DNA of 64,000 nucleotides from NCBI RefSeq assembly GCF_047495875.1, contig NC_092471.1, positions 4,237,001 to 4,301,000 of the forward strand, written 5' to 3'. The translations under genes and the position numbers were made by a program. Source of the stretch: Pithys albifrons albifrons (lineage: Eukaryota; Chordata; Aves; Passeriformes; Thamnophilidae). Below are positions 61,533 to 64,000 of this stretch, piece by piece. The notes under the pieces were generated by a model. That model was not told the origin of the DNA, made no database searches, and saw only the letters and a list, made by a program, of their open reading frames with translations. How positions within the stretch are numbered: the first letter of the stretch is position 1; each line of letters starts with the position of its first letter.

Positions 61533-64000
61533 TGTGACAGATACTGTTTTTTTACCTTCCTCTGACAGATTTATTTGTATCTTCAAAAAGTGCAAATTGT
61601 TAGATTGTCAATTGTTACAGAAAAAAAAAATTGTGGGCATTGGCAGTAAGTTAGTACAACTAAATCTCTTTGCCTAATTCATAGTCACTTAAATCTGAAA
61701 AAAATTGCAGTCCAATGTGTAGAACTTGGTGATTGTTTACCCTTCCTGTAGTTTATATTCAAGACCCTGAAGTTTTAAAGGTCAGTGTTTGATTTTAAAA
61801 TCACTGGATGAATTTTATCCATCTTTAAGACTGAATTGAGTTATAACATATCCCATTCTATGCCAGCTTACAAATATCCTCTCAATGCATGGGCTGTTAG
61901 ACATGTAATTGTATGTCAGCTTGTTACTAAATCAGAACTTGCATCATCCCAGTGCCAGAGGCTTTTGGAGGGACTGGAGGGTAGTTTGTAAACTTAAGCA
62001 GATTAGTGGTAAGTGGTGATAAACTGCAGTGTTGTTGTTATCCCTACTTCTTGTTCACTCATTTTTGGGGTCCAGAGGTGCCCTTGGACTATGAGAGGAG
62101 TTGTAAGACACTGATGCTTTTTTGGCACGTTGATGGGCAGTGTGTGCTCTGTAAGCCACGTGCTCATGTGTTAAACATCACAGGATATTCTTTTGTTGGA
62201 AATAGCCCTAACAGCAGAAAGACATTCTGTGCATGAGGCAGTTATTGCCCATACGTTCTTTTCCTGATAAATGTGTATATTGTGGCCATGTAAAGCCTTG
62301 CCCTGTGTCTCTGCTGCTGCTTTGTAAGGATGACATGTTACTGATTTTAAAGTGAGCAAAGAAAGAAAAATCGCTGCCTGTTTTGTAGCAATGCAGACCA
62401 TAAGTGAGGAAAATGTTAAATTCTTGAGGAAAGGGCTTTTCTGGGAAAATAGAAGTCACAAACTAGAAGCTGTTTGATATCACTGCTTTGGCTTCTGTAG
62501 CTTACAGCTTTTTGGTCTGGTTTCATTCTTCTTTTCAGGCTGGTAATTTGATGTGCAGCCTGATAATGAAAAATAAAAAAGTCCCAATCATTGAAATAAT
62601 TTAATGAGCTTGGTTGTTCTGGATTGACAACTGGAAGTGCTTAACTGTGTGTGCTACAGAGAGGAGAGCAAAACATCATGAAGAGAGAAAGTCTCCCCCA
62701 GGACTGTATAGATTTTCCAGTAATGGGCTGCTTGTAGTTAAGGTGACCTATTATTAATCACCTTGTTTTGGACTGAGTAATATTGCTCAGCAAGAATTTT
62801 GTTCATGAAATAGTCATTGCAAAAACTTAGAGGAGTGTAGCCATAGGCTGTGTTTGTTTGCCACTGTTTCCACTCATTACAATAGAAGCTTCATCTCTGG
62901 AAACATAAAATAGTTTTTCTTTGTGATTTATAGGAAGATGCTTAAAGTAATTCAGCTTGATAAGTAGGTCTTTCAGAAATGATGAAGTGCTTCCTGTTCT
63001 TCAAAGAAGAAATAGATACATGTTTTAGGTTATTATATACAGGCTGGCAAATTGCTTGATAATGCTTTCTGTCTTATTTCTATCCCTTGCTCTGAAAAGT
63101 AAGAACCCAATAGCTCCTCAGACATCAGCATAAATGATAAACAAACCTGAAAAGGAGCTTTAGAAAAGGGGAGAAGCCTTTAAGAATCAGAGTATCTCCT
63201 TGGCCAGCCTGTGACATCTCTGTTGAAAAGAATTCATACCTGACAAAAGAGGCAATTAGTTTGCTGAATGACAACAAGAAATGTCATCACTGGTAGTAAA
63301 CTGATGACTCTGTTCCTTATTCTGTTGGCAGGTCTTATTATTATGAAGATTAAAGTAATCAGTTTGCTGTCACTTCACCATCCGTACCTTCCTCTCCCTT
63401 TCCTCAAATCCCCTGATTTCAGTTGTGTGCTGTTGTGTTTTTACTAATCCTTGCTGGCCTGAAACATTACAATAATCTTGCAATCTGGGTAGAAATATGA
63501 CCCATAATAAGCATGAGGGTGAAGCAACAATGCTGATAATCATTGCTGAAGGGCTGTTTGTAGCTGTGTAAGGCCAGGGGGGATCTTCTACTCAAAGAAG
63601 AAAGCAAAGAGAACAATTAGAAGACCTTATTTTAGTAGCAGATTTATATTTTTTCCTTAACTATCTACAAGAGTTTAGACCCCCTCTGATGTCCTAGCAC
63701 TGTCTGTTCTTACATGGCATCCTTTCAATGTGCTGTTTACCAAATGTACCCAACCTGAGACCCATTTGTTTCCCGTTCTTTCTCTGTGTGAGAATTATTT
63801 CATTCATTGATCTCTCTGTAGTCCTTGTGCTTTGAAGAATTAATTACTTACTTGATTTGAAAGAGCTGTAATATATTGCCAAGCGTATTTAATCTTAAAA
63901 AAAATCTAAACCAGAAAAATCAAATAAACAAATGGGTAGATACACAAGTTGTGTTCTAAGATTGGACAGTTAATATTGCAGATGCCATCTTTTCCCTCTG
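61533..64000. other. Unique non-coding sequence
   Basis: No gene recognised. An inverted repeat 'aaggtga'...'tcacctt' with an 11-nt AT-rich loop lies at 62740-62764. The interval 63230-63570 is repeat-free with motif words such as 'ggcaattagtttg', 'gattaaagtaatcag' and 'gctgataatcattgctg', resembling conserved non-coding DNA. No splice-site-flanked exon was identified. Confidence 0.5.

Noticed and set aside
1..64000. CRISPR array, tRNA/rRNA genes, bacterial operons or an intact endogenous retrovirus
   Set aside because: No spaced identical repeats, cloverleaf-like A/B box pairs, ribosomal RNA segments, gene-dense tracts or retroviral coding motifs were seen on reading either strand.

Overview
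The window reads as vertebrate, almost certainly avian, nuclear DNA. The main evidence is a scatter of 5'-truncated CR1 LINE fragments in both orientations. Several keep the CR1 3' terminus, a 'ggtc..ttccaaccca' block followed by copies of 'attctatga'. Base composition is AT-rich by eye, CpG is scarce, repeat density is low, and there are many short A-, T- and CAAA-type tracts. A songbird-like genome is plausible, but the sequence alone does not prove the order.

I recognise no protein-coding gene, tRNA, rRNA, CRISPR array, operon or virus. Open frames are short, mostly 60-100 codons, and overlap on both strands, as expected by chance in non-coding DNA. The window is best described as intergenic or deep-intronic sequence. 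One minus-strand stretch (17148 down to about 17023, frame open to 16676) has exon-like features: a polypyrimidine tract and AG acceptor followed by polar, protein-like sequence. I could not assign it to a gene, so it is a candidate only. A Pro/Ser/Thr/Gln-rich minus-strand frame at 33243-33539 is a weaker candidate for a decayed retrocopy.

Layout: 1-47 is a CR1 3' end cut by the window edge. 48-10.6 kb is unique sequence with an AT microsatellite at 2.54-2.66 kb and a GC-richer patch at 9.43-9.95 kb. 10.70-11.02 kb is a minus-strand CR1. 11.98-14.09 kb holds four independent local tandem duplications (periods 20, 19, 118 and about 110 bp). 16.7-17.15 kb holds the exon-like frame. 22.92-23.12 kb is a G-rich minisatellite of alternating 22- and 23-bp units. 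26.0 kb has a G4-type purine tract. 31.0-35.1 kb contains AT-rich stretches that look like conserved non-coding elements. 37.2-52.3 kb carries six more CR1 fragments. 52.3-64 kb is unique sequence with one CAAA-rich tract.

Nothing here amounts to a demonstrated new system. The points most worth checking are the unassigned exon-like frame, the tandem-duplication cluster, the two-register minisatellite and the candidate regulatory stretches.
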